A stretch of 64,000 nucleotides of DNA. Origin: [Clostridium] aerotolerans DSM 5434. Lineage in GTDB: Bacteria; Bacillota; Clostridia; Lachnospirales; Lachnospiraceae. The stretch is from contig NZ_JHWJ01000003.1 in NCBI RefSeq assembly GCF_000687555.1, positions 186,001-250,000 on the forward strand. The letters run 5' to 3'. The notes under the pieces were generated by a model. The model had not been told where the DNA came from. It ran no database searches and saw only the letters and a program-made list of their open reading frames with translations. This document shows positions 1 through 9,408 of this stretch, in pieces (positions within the stretch are counted from its first letter, which is position 1; each line of letters begins with the position of its first letter). The position numbers and the translations under genes are program-made.

Positions 1-586
1 GACTATTTGCGTAATCTGATATCAGCTCCCAAATTTCATCCCTTCCCTGCTTTGTTTCCGCAGAAAAAGGAATCACAGTTACATCACTTCCGATTCCCAA
101 ACCGGTCCTCACTTGCTTAATTGCCTTCTGTACCTGGCTTCTCTTTAATTTGTCCAGTTTTGTGGCGATGATGACTGGCTGATACCCCTGATACACGATC
201 CAGTCATACATGGTCTTATCGTTGACGGAAGGTTCGTGGCGGATATCAATCAATAAGAATACGCACTGGAGCATAGGGGATTTGTGGAGATAATTTTCAA
301 TCATCTTTCCCCATTTTGCTTTTACCTCCAGGGCTACCTTTGCATAACCGTATCCTGGAAGATCCACATAATAAAACGCATCATTGATATTGTAAAAATT
401 TATTGTCTGGGTCTTTCCCGGCTGGGAAGATGTCCTGGCAAATGATTTGCGGTTCATCAGAGCATTGATCAAAGAGGATTTTCCTACGTTTGATTTTCCT
501 GCAAAGGCGAATTCCGGCTTAGTATTCTCCGGAAGCGTGCTTGTAATGCCACATACCGTTTCCAGTTCTACGGATTTAATAATCAT
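1..586 (-). CDS. engB: Ribosome biogenesis GTP-binding protein EngB/YsxC (3' end cut by window)
   Basis: TRAFAC-class GTPase needed for late assembly of the large ribosomal subunit (family knowledge). Reading minus from the ATG at 584-586 gives an open frame of 195 codons that runs off the window edge without a stop. It shows the P-loop GKSNVGKSS, a switch region with PGKTQTINFY, the G3 motif DLPGYGYA and the G4 motif TKLDK. The family is about 200 residues, so only a few C-terminal residues are missing. A ribosome site (AGAAAGGAA) precedes the ATG, and the gene starts 12 bases after the lon stop, as in many Firmicutes. Confidence 0.95.
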   Translation of the reverse strand, partial: MIIKSVELETVCGITSTLPENTKPEFAFAGKSNVGKSSLINALMNRKSFARTSSQPGKTQTINFYNINDAFYYVDLPGYGYAKVALEVKAKWGKMIENYLHKSPMLQCVFLLIDIRHEPSVNDKTMYDWIVYQGYQPVIIATKLDKLKRSQVQKAIKQVRTGLGIGSDVTVIPFSAETKQGRDEIWELISDYANS

Positions 587-598
587 ATGATTTCCTTT

Positions 599-2917
599 CT
601 ATTCCTGGAGAAATGCCTCCTGTAAGACCTCTGACATATGCTTGACATACACGATGGTAAGATTCCCGATAATCTCATCTGAAAGCTCCAGAATATCAGG
701 TTTATTCTTAAATGGAACCAGCACGGTCTCCACATGTGCCATACGGGCAGCCAGTATCTTCTCCTTCAGACCACCGATCGGAAGCACACGGCCTCTTAGA
801 GTTATTTCTCCAGTCATGGCCACCTTTGCCTTTACTTTGCGGTTAATGACCGCAGAAAGCATGGCTGTTGCCATGGTGATGCCTGCCGAAGGACCATCCT
901 TTGGAACGGCTCCTTCCGGTATATGAAGATGGATGTCGTGCTTTTCGAAATAATTATCTGCCACCTTATAGTCCGGGCAGACCGAACGCACGTAACTAAG
1001 TGCCGTCCGGGCAGATTCCTTCATGACATCTCCCATCTGTCCGGTAAGGGATAAATTTCCTTTTCCAGGCATAACATTGACTTCGATCTGCAGGGTACTT
1101 CCTCCAACGCTGGTCCAGGCAAGGCCTCTTACGATTCCCACCTCATCATCCTCATTGACATCTTCAAAGGTTACTTTCTCTTTACCTAAGTATGTTTCAA
1201 GATTCAAATCTGTAATCTCGATGGCCTCTTTTTTGTTCTCCAAAAATTGTCTGGCAGCTTTACGGTAAACAGCACCGATTCTTCTCTCCAGCGTTCTGAC
1301 GCCTGCTTCTCTTGTATAATTGTGAATTATTTTTTCAAGGGCTTTATCTGTAATGGTGACCTGACTCTCTGTCAGCCCATTCTTTTCCCTTTGCTTTCTT
1401 ACTAAGTAATTCTTAGCAATATGGAATTTTTCATTCTCCGTATAGCTGGTTACTTCAATTAATTCCATACGGTCAAGGAGCGGCCCCGGTATGGTTGTGG
1501 TGGTATTGGCCGTAGCAATGAATAAAACATTGGATAAATCAATGGGAAGCTCTATATAATGATCCCGGAACTTTACATTCTGTTCACTGTCAAGGACTTC
1601 TAAAAGAGCGGAAGAAGTATCTCCCTTGTAATCTCTGCTGACCTTATCAATTTCGTCCAAAAGCATAAGAGGATTGCTGACTCCTGCCTGTCTTATAGCC
1701 TCTGCTATTCTTCCCGGCATAGCACCTACATATGTTTTCCTGTGACCTCTGATCTCAGCTTCGTCCCTGACTCCACCCAGACTGATTCTTACATATTCCT
1801 TATTCAGCGCCTTTGCCACAGAGCGGGCGATAGAGGTTTTACCGGTTCCTGGAGGTCCTACCAGACAAACGATAGGGCTTGTTCCTTTTTTTGTCAGCGT
1901 ACGGACTGCCAGGTATTCAAGAATACGTTCCTTCACTTTTTCAAGACCATAATGGTCCTCATTTAAAATATCTTCGGCATGGGATATGCTGTTGTTATCC
2001 TTGGAAACCTTTTTCCAGGGAAGCTCCAAAACAGTCTCTAAGTACATGCGCACTACATTGGCCTCCTGGCTTCCGCCTGGCATCGCCTTAAAGCGCTCGA
2101 TTTCCTTTTGGATCTTGTCCTTAATCTCCTTGTCAGCCTTTAATGATTTTAACCGCTTGTTGTATTCATCTGCATCGGTAAGAGGATTATCCTCTCCTAA
2201 CTCTTCCCGGATTACCTTTAACTGTTCCCTTAAAATATAATCCTTCTGATTCTTATCAATTCGCTCTTTTACCTGAGACTGTAATTCCCGTTTTACCTTT
2301 GTGACCTCAATTTCAGTCAAAAGATGCTTCATGACAAGAGCATACCTTTCATCCAGCATAATGCTCTCTAATACCTGCTGGCGCACCTGGTAATCCCAGG
2401 AAAGCTGTACGGCGATCTGATCCAGAAGCTCTCCTAAATCTGTCAGTATTAAAAGACCAGGGATCACTTCTTTTGCAAGCCTCTGGTTTTCCTTGCCGTA
2501 TTCTGAAAGCTTATCCTGAACAATCTGCAGCATAGCCTGTTTTGTTACATCATCTATCATCTCATCAAATTCAAATACTGTATCGATTTCTCCCACCAGC
2601 ATGGGTTCTTCATTCTCAAGAGCCAAAAGCTCTGCACGTTCCAGACCTTCCACCATAACACGGATTACATTGCCAGGCATCTTTACCAGCTGCTTGATAA
2701 CAGCAATCGTACCGATGGAATGCAATCCCCCGAAATCAGGATTCTCTTCTTCTGAATCCCTCTGGGTGACGAGACACACCTTCTGGTCTCCAACCATTGC
2801 TTTTTCTACGGCTGCCGCAGACTTTGGCCGGCTGATATCAAAATGTAACATCATTTTGGGAAGAACCGTCATCCCGCGCAGGGCGATAACTGGCATTGTG
2901 ATTGTCTTATGCACCAT
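599..2917 (-). CDS. lon: ATP-dependent serine protease Lon
   Basis: Cytosolic AAA+ protease that degrades misfolded and regulatory proteins. The protein has the N-terminal substrate-binding LAN domain (PVIALRGMTVLPKM), a coiled middle part, the Walker A motif GPPGTGKT, Walker B LMLLDEID, and the C-terminal protease domain with the catalytic serine in PKDGPSAG and the lysine in GGLKEK. An upstream in-frame ATG at 2986 exists, but AAAGGAG sits eight bases before the ATG at 2915-2917. That start gives 772 residues, the normal Lon size, and removes a tail that would be encoded by the hairpin in front of the gene. It lies between clpX and engB, probably in one operon. Confidence 0.96.
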   Translation of the reverse strand: MVHKTITMPVIALRGMTVLPKMMLHFDISRPKSAAAVEKAMVGDQKVCLVTQRDSEEENPDFGGLHSIGTIAVIKQLVKMPGNVIRVMVEGLERAELLALENEEPMLVGEIDTVFEFDEMIDDVTKQAMLQIVQDKLSEYGKENQRLAKEVIPGLLILTDLGELLDQIAVQLSWDYQVRQQVLESIMLDERYALVMKHLLTEIEVTKVKRELQSQVKERIDKNQKDYILREQLKVIREELGEDNPLTDADEYNKRLKSLKADKEIKDKIQKEIERFKAMPGGSQEANVVRMYLETVLELPWKKVSKDNNSISHAEDILNEDHYGLEKVKERILEYLAVRTLTKKGTSPIVCLVGPPGTGKTSIARSVAKALNKEYVRISLGGVRDEAEIRGHRKTYVGAMPGRIAEAIRQAGVSNPLMLLDEIDKVSRDYKGDTSSALLEVLDSEQNVKFRDHYIELPIDLSNVLFIATANTTTTIPGPLLDRMELIEVTSYTENEKFHIAKNYLVRKQREKNGLTESQVTITDKALEKIIHNYTREAGVRTLERRIGAVYRKAARQFLENKKEAIEITDLNLETYLGKEKVTFEDVNEDDEVGIVRGLAWTSVGGSTLQIEVNVMPGKGNLSLTGQMGDVMKESARTALSYVRSVCPDYKVADNYFEKHDIHLHIPEGAVPKDGPSAGITMATAMLSAVINRKVKAKVAMTGEITLRGRVLPIGGLKEKILAARMAHVETVLVPFKNKPDILELSDEIIGNLTIVYVKHMSEVLQEAFLQE

Positions 2918-2938
2918 AATGTTCTCTCCTTTGCATTC

Positions 2939-2976
2939 AAAAAGGTGTTGCAGCAGTTTTCTCGCTGTAACACCTT
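2939..2976 (-). terminator. Hairpin plus T-tract between clpX and lon (attenuator or weak terminator)
   Basis: Arms 2942-2954 and 2964-2976 (AAGGTGTTGCAGC and GCTGTAACACCTT) can pair over 13 positions with one G-U pair. On the minus strand the hairpin is followed by TTTTT at 2939-2943. It sits between the clpX stop and the lon ribosome site, so it may lower lon expression relative to clpX or mark lon as a separate transcription unit. Confidence 0.6.
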
Positions 2977-2994
2977 CCCGACTCATGCAGGGAT

Positions 2995-4296
2995 CTATGC
3001 GATCTCGCCTGTTTTATCTTTTCTAAGCTTTTGGGCCAGCGATTTTCTGGGAACTGTCGTATCCCGGAAGATGAGTTCTGGCTCACCTGTCTTATCTACA
3101 ACTTCTTTGGTAATCTTGCAGATTCCGATGTTGCTGTCGGAAGGAATCTCATACATAAGCTCCATCATGACGCTTTCCATAATGGAACGAAGACCTCTGG
3201 CACCGGTTTTTCTTTCTACGGCCAGCTCTGCAATTCTTTCTACCGCGTCCTTGGACAGTTCAAGTTTTACATCGTCAAGTTCAAACAATTTCTGATATTG
3301 TTTCACCAGGGCATTCTTTGGCTCTGTTAATATCTTAACCAGTGCTTCCCTGTCTAAAAGCTCCAGGGAAACAGTAATCGGCACACGGCCGATAAACTCT
3401 GGAATCAGACCAAACTTCACCAGATCCTGAGGAAGGGTCTTTCTTAAAAGATCATCAATATCTGTCTTATTCTTATCTACGATTTCCGCATTAAAGCCGA
3501 TGGAACCGGCACTTAAACGGCTTTCAATAATTTTTTCCAGTCCATCAAAGGCTCCGCCGCAGATGAACAAAATATTCGTTGTATTGATCTGTAAAAGTTC
3601 CTGATGAGGATGCTTTCTTCCTCCCTGAGGAGGCACACTGGCAACCGTACCTTCCAGGATCTTTAACAGTGCCTGCTGAACACCTTCACCGGATACATCT
3701 CTTGTAATGGAGACATTCTCCGATTTCTTTGTTATCTTATCAATCTCATCGATATAGATAATTCCGTATTCCGCTCTGCTTATATCATAATCAGCTGCCT
3801 GGATTAATTTCAAAAGAATGTTTTCTACATCCTCTCCCACGTAGCCTGCTTCTGTCAGGGCAGTTGCATCTGCAATGGCAAAAGGAACATTTAACACCTT
3901 TGCAAGGGTCTGGGCAAGGTAAGTTTTACCGGAGCCGGTAGGTCCTAACATAAGAATATTGCTCTTTTGCACATCCACATCCAATTTCTTTCTGGATGTG
4001 ATTCTCTTATAGTGGTTATAGACTGCTACTGACAATACCTTTTTTGCGTTGTCCTGACCAATCACGTAGCTGTCCAGAAATTCTTTGATTTCCTTTGGCT
4101 TCATCAGATTGATATCAGCAAAATCAGGTCCTTCTTCTTCATGATTGTCAAATTCTTCTTCCAATATCTCTGCGCATAAATCAATGCACTCATCGCAGAT
4201 ATAAACATTATTGGAACCGGCAATCAATTTCTTTACCTGATCCTGGGTTTTCCCGCAAAAAGAGCATCGGATCTTTTCGTCAGTTCTGACCGGCAT
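2995..4296 (-). CDS. clpX: ClpX, ATPase subunit of the ClpXP protease
   Basis: AAA+ unfoldase that feeds substrates into ClpP. The 433-residue protein has the N-terminal zinc-binding domain (C11, C14, C34, C37), Walker A GPTGSGKT at 118-125, Walker B IIYIDEID at 179-186, the IGF loop for ClpP docking at 266-268, and a sensor-2 region with [11 protein letters not shown]. The start at 4294-4296 is preceded by GAGGTG. It follows clpP by 64 bases on the same strand, the usual Firmicute order. Confidence 0.97.
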   Translation of the reverse strand: MPVRTDEKIRCSFCGKTQDQVKKLIAGSNNVYICDECIDLCAEILEEEFDNHEEEGPDFADINLMKPKEIKEFLDSYVIGQDNAKKVLSVAVYNHYKRITSRKKLDVDVQKSNILMLGPTGSGKTYLAQTLAKVLNVPFAIADATALTEAGYVGEDVENILLKLIQAADYDISRAEYGIIYIDEIDKITKKSENVSITRDVSGEGVQQALLKILEGTVASVPPQGGRKHPHQELLQINTTNILFICGGAFDGLEKIIESRLSAGSIGFNAEIVDKNKTDIDDLLRKTLPQDLVKFGLIPEFIGRVPITVSLELLDREALVKILTEPKNALVKQYQKLFELDDVKLELSKDAVERIAELAVERKTGARGLRSIMESVMMELMYEIPSDSNIGICKITKEVVDKTGEPELIFRDTTVPRKSLAQKLRKDKTGEIA

Positions 4297-4360
4297 ACAT
4301 ACACCTCATTCTTTCCTATAGTTACTTATGCTTTAAACATAAAGGTCTGCCCAAAAGGGA

Positions 4361-4948
4361 TTAACGATTGTGGTTGTAAAGTATATCATCTATCAGGCCG
4401 TATGCTTTTGCTTCATCCGCAGTCATATAATTGTCACGTTCTGTGTCGCGCTCAATCACTTCGTACGGCTGGCCTGTATTAGCTGCCAGTATATCATTCA
4501 AACGCTTTTTAATCTTTAAAATGTTGTCTGCAACGATTCTGATATCCGTCGCCTGTCCCTTGGCTCCGCCTGAAGGCTGATGGATCATTACCTCTGCATT
4601 AGGAAGAGCAAATCTCTTTCCTTTTGCTCCGCCAGCTAAGAGGAAAGCACCCATGCTGGCCGCCATACCCATACAAACGGTTGAGACATCACATTTGATG
4701 TAATTCATGGTATCATAAATTGCCATACCTGCGGTAACAGAACCGCCAGGACTATTGATATAGAGGTTGATATCCTTATTAGGGTCTTCTGCCTCTAAAA
4801 ATAACAGCTGTGCCACAATCAGGCTTGCTGATACATCAGAAACTTCTTCACCAAGGAAAATAATTCTCTCCTTAAGAAGTCTGGAATAAATATCGTAAGA
4901 ACGCTCGCCCTTACTGGTTGATTCAATGACATAAGGTACTAAACTCAT
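4361..4948 (-). CDS. clpP: ClpP, proteolytic subunit of Clp protease
   Basis: Serine peptidase that forms the tetradecameric chamber of ClpXP/ClpAP. The 195 residues match the family length. The catalytic triad is visible as S98 in GMAASMGA, H123 in MIHQPSGG and D172 in [10 protein letters not shown]. The start is preceded by AGGAGGA. The gene lies between tig and clpX. No CtsR box was recognised upstream, so heat-shock control cannot be read from the sequence. Confidence 0.98.
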   Translation of the reverse strand: MSLVPYVIESTSKGERSYDIYSRLLKERIIFLGEEVSDVSASLIVAQLLFLEAEDPNKDINLYINSPGGSVTAGMAIYDTMNYIKCDVSTVCMGMAASMGAFLLAGGAKGKRFALPNAEVMIHQPSGGAKGQATDIRIVADNILKIKKRLNDILAANTGQPYEVIERDTERDNYMTADEAKAYGLIDDILYNHNR

Positions 4949-4979
4949 CTGTCTTCCTCCTGTCTCTTTTCTTCAAAGC

Positions 4980-5018
4980 CGAATAGACTCCGGACAAAAA
5001 ACGTCAGGAATCTATCCG
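4980..5018 (-). promoter_or_regulatory. Long imperfect hairpin in the tig-clpP spacer
   Basis: Positions 4980-4995 (CGAATAGACTCCGGAC) and 5003-5018 (GTCAGGAATCTATCCG) can form a 16-position stem with one mismatch and two G-U pairs around a seven-base loop. No T-run follows on the minus strand, so a processing or stabilising hairpin in the tig-clpP transcript is more likely than a terminator. Confidence 0.45.
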
Positions 5019-5029
5019 AATGAAACATC

Positions 5030-6316
5030 TTATACTAATTTTGCTTCCGCAACAAGAAAGTCTACTGCTTCCTGAACTGCAAGATCTTCCTTCATCTGAT
5101 TGATACCGCTCTCTCCAAGATATTCTTTCACCTGGTCAGCTTCCATCTGGTAAGCTTCTGCCATGCCAGCGATTTCCTTCTCAACAGCTTCATCAGCTAC
5201 TGTGATGTTCTCAGCCTTAGCAACTGCTTCTAATACAAGTCTGGTCTGGATTCTCTTAAGTGCCTGTGGCTTCATCTGATCCTTTAAGGATTCGATTGTC
5301 ATGCCTGTAAATTTCATGTACTGGTCAAGAGATAAGCCCTGGCTCTGCATTCTTCTTGCATAGTCGTTCACCATGTTGTTTACCTGGCTTTCGATCATTG
5401 GCTCAGGGATCTCCATGGTAGAATTCTCAACAATCTTCTGAACTACATTGTCTTCGTTCTCTGTTGCTGCTTCTTTTTCTTTCTTTTCTGCAAGCTTAAC
5501 TTTGATGTCATTTTTGTACTCTTCCAGAGTTTCAAACTCAGAAACTTCGCTGGCGAACTCATCTGTTAACTCAGGAAGCTCTTTTTTCTTAATTTCCTTA
5601 ACGGTAACCTTGAACATAGCTGGCTTTCCGGCTAAATCTGTTGCATGGTACTCATTTGGGAATGTAACATTCACTTCACAAGCTTCACCGATTTTCTTAC
5701 CGATTAACTGCTCTTCAAATGTATCAATGAAGGAATGGGAACCGATGGTAAGAGGATAATCCTCTCCTTTTCCGCCTTCAAAAGTCTTTCCATCAACAAA
5801 ACCTTCAAAATCAACGACAGTCTGGTCGCCGTCTTCCACTGCTCTGTCTTCTACAGATACCAGTCTGGAATTCTGCTCCTGAACTCTCTTTAATTCTGCA
5901 GCAATGTCTTCCTCAGTCACTTCTGCAGAAGCTTTTGTTACTTCAATTCCTTTATACTCGCCTAAAGTTACATCAGGCTTTACGGCAACGGTAGCGGTAT
6001 AGATTAAGTTCTGTCCTTTTTCTACCTGTACAATGCTGATCTCTGGTCTGGAAACGATGTCCAGTCCGCTTTCTTCTGCTGCACCTGCATATGTTGCATC
6101 AAGAGCTTCGTTTACTGCATCTTCGTATAAAACGCCTGCTCCGTACATCTTTTCAATCATGGCCTGAGGAGCTTTCCCTTTTCTGAAACCTGGGATATTA
6201 AATCTGCCCTTATTCTTATTGTAAGCTGCGGTAAGCGCCTTGTCAAACTCCTCAGCCGGCACCTCTACCGTTAACTTTGCCATGTTCTTCTCTAATTTTT
6301 CTACTTGTAAACTCAT
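5030..6316 (-). CDS. tig: Trigger factor, ribosome-associated chaperone and prolyl isomerase
   Basis: Binds nascent chains at the ribosome exit tunnel. The N-terminal ribosome-binding signature is clear (FNIPGFRKGKAP), followed by a central FKBP-type PPIase domain (DGDQTVVDFEGFVDGKTFEGG to KVTVKEIK) and a helical C-terminal chaperone domain. The frame is open further upstream, but AAGGAGGA eight bases before the ATG at 6314-6316 and the typical sequence MSLQVEKLEKN set the start there, giving 428 residues, the normal size. It heads the tig-clpP-clpX-lon-engB series. Confidence 0.96.
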   Translation of the reverse strand: MSLQVEKLEKNMAKLTVEVPAEEFDKALTAAYNKNKGRFNIPGFRKGKAPQAMIEKMYGAGVLYEDAVNEALDATYAGAAEESGLDIVSRPEISIVQVEKGQNLIYTATVAVKPDVTLGEYKGIEVTKASAEVTEEDIAAELKRVQEQNSRLVSVEDRAVEDGDQTVVDFEGFVDGKTFEGGKGEDYPLTIGSHSFIDTFEEQLIGKKIGEACEVNVTFPNEYHATDLAGKPAMFKVTVKEIKKKELPELTDEFASEVSEFETLEEYKNDIKVKLAEKKEKEAATENEDNVVQKIVENSTMEIPEPMIESQVNNMVNDYARRMQSQGLSLDQYMKFTGMTIESLKDQMKPQALKRIQTRLVLEAVAKAENITVADEAVEKEIAGMAEAYQMEADQVKEYLGESGINQMKEDLAVQEAVDFLVAEAKLV

Positions 6317-6382
6317 CAATGGGTTCCTCCTTGAAATATATGTGAACCGCCATACCGACAGGGCGTTACACTTCAATTTAGC

Positions 6383-6391
6383 ATTATACCA
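6383..6391 (-). promoter_or_regulatory. Extended -10 promoter of the tig-clp-lon series
   Basis: On the minus strand TGGTATAAT occupies 6391-6383. This is a perfect TATAAT with the TGN extension, about 65 bases before the tig start. No good -35 box is seen, which fits an extended -10 promoter. Confidence 0.6.
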
Positions 6392-6426
6392 TACTCGTCC
6401 CGTAAATTCCAGTATTATTTACGAAA

Positions 6427-9405
6427 TCATAGGGCATTTCCTGAAAACTCCTGCATCTTCTTCACAATGTACGGGTCAAGGGGACGAATCTCCATTTGTG
6501 GTCTGGCAATATAGTATCCCTGGAAAAGCTGGACACCACAATCCATTAAAAATTCCAGTTCTTCTGCCGTCTCCACGCCTTCTGCCAGCACCAGGATGCT
6601 GTTTTTTTCAGCAAAACCCATTAGATTTTTTAAAATGATCTGGCGGTTGGGGTCCTCATGGATACGCCGGATCAGGCTCATATCCATCTTTACAATATCT
6701 GGTTTCATGTGAAGGAGAATGGATTCGCTGTTATATCCGGTGCCAAAGTCGTCGATGGCTGTGAGGCCGCCCCATTCCTTTGCCATTTCCTTTTTGCTCT
6801 GCATGAAGTTCTGGCTGGCCGGCTCCCCTTCCGTCATCTCGATTACCACTCTTGACAAGAGCTCTCCATACTGCTCCTCCAGCTCTTTGATTCCTTCTTT
6901 TGTCAGACAGACACTGGCGATGGAATTGATAAACAGCTTTTCATCCTTTCCAAGCTGTCCTGCCTCTGCCTCCGCTTTTGCAGCCCTCAATCCGGCAAAC
7001 CAGGTAAGGATTTCCATCTGCGGCAGCTTTGCCTGGGCTCTGGTTAAGTTAATCACCTCACCAATCCCTTTGATATTGGAAAAATCGGGCCGCATGAGAA
7101 GCTCATATCCATAGACAGCTCCTTCTCTTGTGGCAATGGGTTGAAAGGCAAACCGCACTTCCTTTCTATCCAGCAGCCGGTTAAGCTCTTCACTTCCTGT
7201 GAGCATATAGGAATTATGCGTATACTCGGATATATCAAATTCCTTAACCACACCTTTTACACTGTGCTTCACCATGTACATGGCAAAGTCTGCATAATTA
7301 AACAACGCATCAAAATCAAGTGCATCATCCGGATACCAGGAAAGCCCCCCGGATACCCGTATGGGAAACTGATAGCCGCTCTCCATCTTCAAGGTGAACT
7401 TTTTAAGGTGCTTCATAAAATCCCGGACAATCTTTCGGATATCTTCTTTTTTCTGGCCTTTTAAGAATACTACAAATTCATCCCCCGAATATCTGGAAAT
7501 AATACCTCCATATTCCATAAATTTTTTCAGGCAGTCTGCAAATAGCACAATATAGCGGTCACCCTCGTCATGACCGTAGGTATCATTGATATATTTTAAA
7601 TTATCAAGATCCCACATAATTACGGCTGCAATCTCGTCTTGTAACCCTTCTATGGCTGCCAGAGCCTTCTCTCGAAACGCTCTGCGGTTATATATTTCTG
7701 TTAAAAGATCATAATTTCGTTCCCGCTCGAGCTTTTCTTTCTCCTCTACATTTACTGTTACATCGGTGCAGACTCCAAGAATGGTTCCTTTTTTTGATTC
7801 ATCCAGAATGATTTCAATCCATCTAAGGCCATCTGGTCCCTCAAGACATTTTAAGATCCGGTCTCCTTTTAATTCTATCTGCCCAAAGGTCTGTCTTAAT
7901 AAGGGATCGAATTCCTCTGCCCTTATGTAACAATAAGCCTCTTTCATCCTACCCCAGCCAAGCATTTCAAAGAGGGATCTGCTGCAGAAAACTCTTTTTT
8001 CTTCCTCCTCGTATTCAAATACTCCAACAAGAACATTGGCATGCTCCAAAATCCCGGACATTTTATAGGAGGCCCGGTCCACATCCCGGTTTAACAGTTC
8101 AATGGTTTCTGATAATTCGTCGATTTCCTTTACATGGACCCGCTCTAAAGACAATCCGCGGCTCCCTGATTTTCTTCTCAATTCCTCCACCAGTCTGCGA
8201 ATAGGCTCTGTCATGATTCTTCCTATCATATATGCTCCCAGTAAGCTGAAAAGCAGCGGGACCAGCATGGAGCTAAAAAGCATGCGTCTAACGGCATTAT
8301 AAAAGGACAGAAGATCCTTCTGCCTCGCCATGCCCACCATTACCCACTCGTTGTCTCCATACATTCCGTCTGTTCCATAAATATTAAGCTTATTTACGCT
8401 GGCATACCATTCGGTGCCTTCCGGTGATTTTAAGGTACTGATATTTTCCTTATGGTTGTATTCATATTCAATTTTTGTATTCTCATTGAAATACTGATTA
8501 TAGAGATATCCCGATTCCGCAACGGGAATGATGGTATTGGTTCCTTTTTCCCGTAGACCAAGGAGCCAGCATTCATTAAAGCTGCCATTAATCTGCTCCT
8601 GTGAAAGAATCTGTTCCAGCTGGTTTACCGTCATCTCAAGTCCGCAGACCCCTATAATCGTACCATCTTTCAGAATAACAGGGGCAGAATAGGTAATGAC
8701 CTCCGTATCTTTGGGACTTAGCCGAAAGGGTGAACTTAAATAAGCATACCTCATGGTATCCTTCTTTTTTCCCTTATACTTTATCGCCGCATCATAAGGC
8801 TTTTGATAAAAATCAGCCGTTCCTTTTCCTCCTGTATTTAAAAATCCCAGTTCCCAGAAAGAATCCAATGGAATATTGTATTTTTCAGCCAGTGAGGGCA
8901 ATCCCCGTTCCATTAAAAGAGAGGAATTGTCATTTAGATATCCTCCCGGATTGGAATTCCGGATATAGAAGCCTGCTTTCATCTCTGCCGGGCTTTTCAT
9001 AGCCGCTGGCCCGTTTAATACCATAAAGACACCAGTCGCATTGCTTAAATGGAGCATTTCAATAGACTTTTCCATTATGGTATCAACGATTTCACGGTTT
9101 AAGTCATAATCTGAAAATATGGCCTCCGGCTCTCGTTGTTCTTTTTTAAGTATTTCCTCGATCTCTTCTGACATAAATCCGGAATTATTGAGCATCACCA
9201 ACCAATGGTGCATGGTTTCCTTCTCAAATCCGGTCATGGTATTTTGTGTGTTTTCTGTCAGTATGTTTATTTCGTTCTTCTTTAGCTTGATGGAAACCCC
9301 GCCGAATAAAACAGTTCCGGCAATGACCGCTGCCTGTAATACCAGAAGAATAAGCAACGGTCCAAGCAGCTGGGTACGAATGGATTCACTTTTCTTTTTT
9401 TTCAT
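6427..9405 (-). CDS. Membrane Cache-HAMP-PAS-GGDEF-EAL protein (cyclic-di-GMP turnover)
   Basis: A 992-residue signalling protein. The order is TM helix about 13-36, large extracytoplasmic region of Cache type to about 370, second TM helix about 375-397, HAMP-like segment (EPIRRLVEEL), PAS region about 455-560, GGDEF domain with RYSGDEF near 640, and EAL domain. The EAL domain has YELLMRP near 767, DDFGTGYNS near 883, KMD and LAEGVET near 938. Both active sites look largely intact. No RxxD inhibitory site is seen before SGDEF. Whether it makes or degrades cyclic-di-GMP cannot be told from sequence. It starts three bases after the solute-binding lipoprotein gene, suggesting that protein presents a ligand to the Cache sensor. 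Confidence 0.93.
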   Translation of the reverse strand: MKKKKSESIRTQLLGPLLILLVLQAAVIAGTVLFGGVSIKLKKNEINILTENTQNTMTGFEKETMHHWLVMLNNSGFMSEEIEEILKKEQREPEAIFSDYDLNREIVDTIMEKSIEMLHLSNATGVFMVLNGPAAMKSPAEMKAGFYIRNSNPGGYLNDNSSLLMERGLPSLAEKYNIPLDSFWELGFLNTGGKGTADFYQKPYDAAIKYKGKKKDTMRYAYLSSPFRLSPKDTEVITYSAPVILKDGTIIGVCGLEMTVNQLEQILSQEQINGSFNECWLLGLREKGTNTIIPVAESGYLYNQYFNENTKIEYEYNHKENISTLKSPEGTEWYASVNKLNIYGTDGMYGDNEWVMVGMARQKDLLSFYNAVRRMLFSSMLVPLLFSLLGAYMIGRIMTEPIRRLVEELRRKSGSRGLSLERVHVKEIDELSETIELLNRDVDRASYKMSGILEHANVLVGVFEYEEEEKRVFCSRSLFEMLGWGRMKEAYCYIRAEEFDPLLRQTFGQIELKGDRILKCLEGPDGLRWIEIILDESKKGTILGVCTDVTVNVEEKEKLERERNYDLLTEIYNRRAFREKALAAIEGLQDEIAAVIMWDLDNLKYINDTYGHDEGDRYIVLFADCLKKFMEYGGIISRYSGDEFVVFLKGQKKEDIRKIVRDFMKHLKKFTLKMESGYQFPIRVSGGLSWYPDDALDFDALFNYADFAMYMVKHSVKGVVKEFDISEYTHNSYMLTGSEELNRLLDRKEVRFAFQPIATREGAVYGYELLMRPDFSNIKGIGEVINLTRAQAKLPQMEILTWFAGLRAAKAEAEAGQLGKDEKLFINSIASVCLTKEGIKELEEQYGELLSRVVIEMTEGEPASQNFMQSKKEMAKEWGGLTAIDDFGTGYNSESILLHMKPDIVKMDMSLIRRIHEDPNRQIILKNLMGFAEKNSILVLAEGVETAEELEFLMDCGVQLFQGYYIARPQMEIRPLDPYIVKKMQEFSGNAL

Positions 9406-9408
9406 GAC

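Noticed and set aside
2918-2986. Longer N-terminus for Lon
   Set aside because: It would translate the intergenic hairpin, and the ribosome site sits before the internal ATG at 2917.
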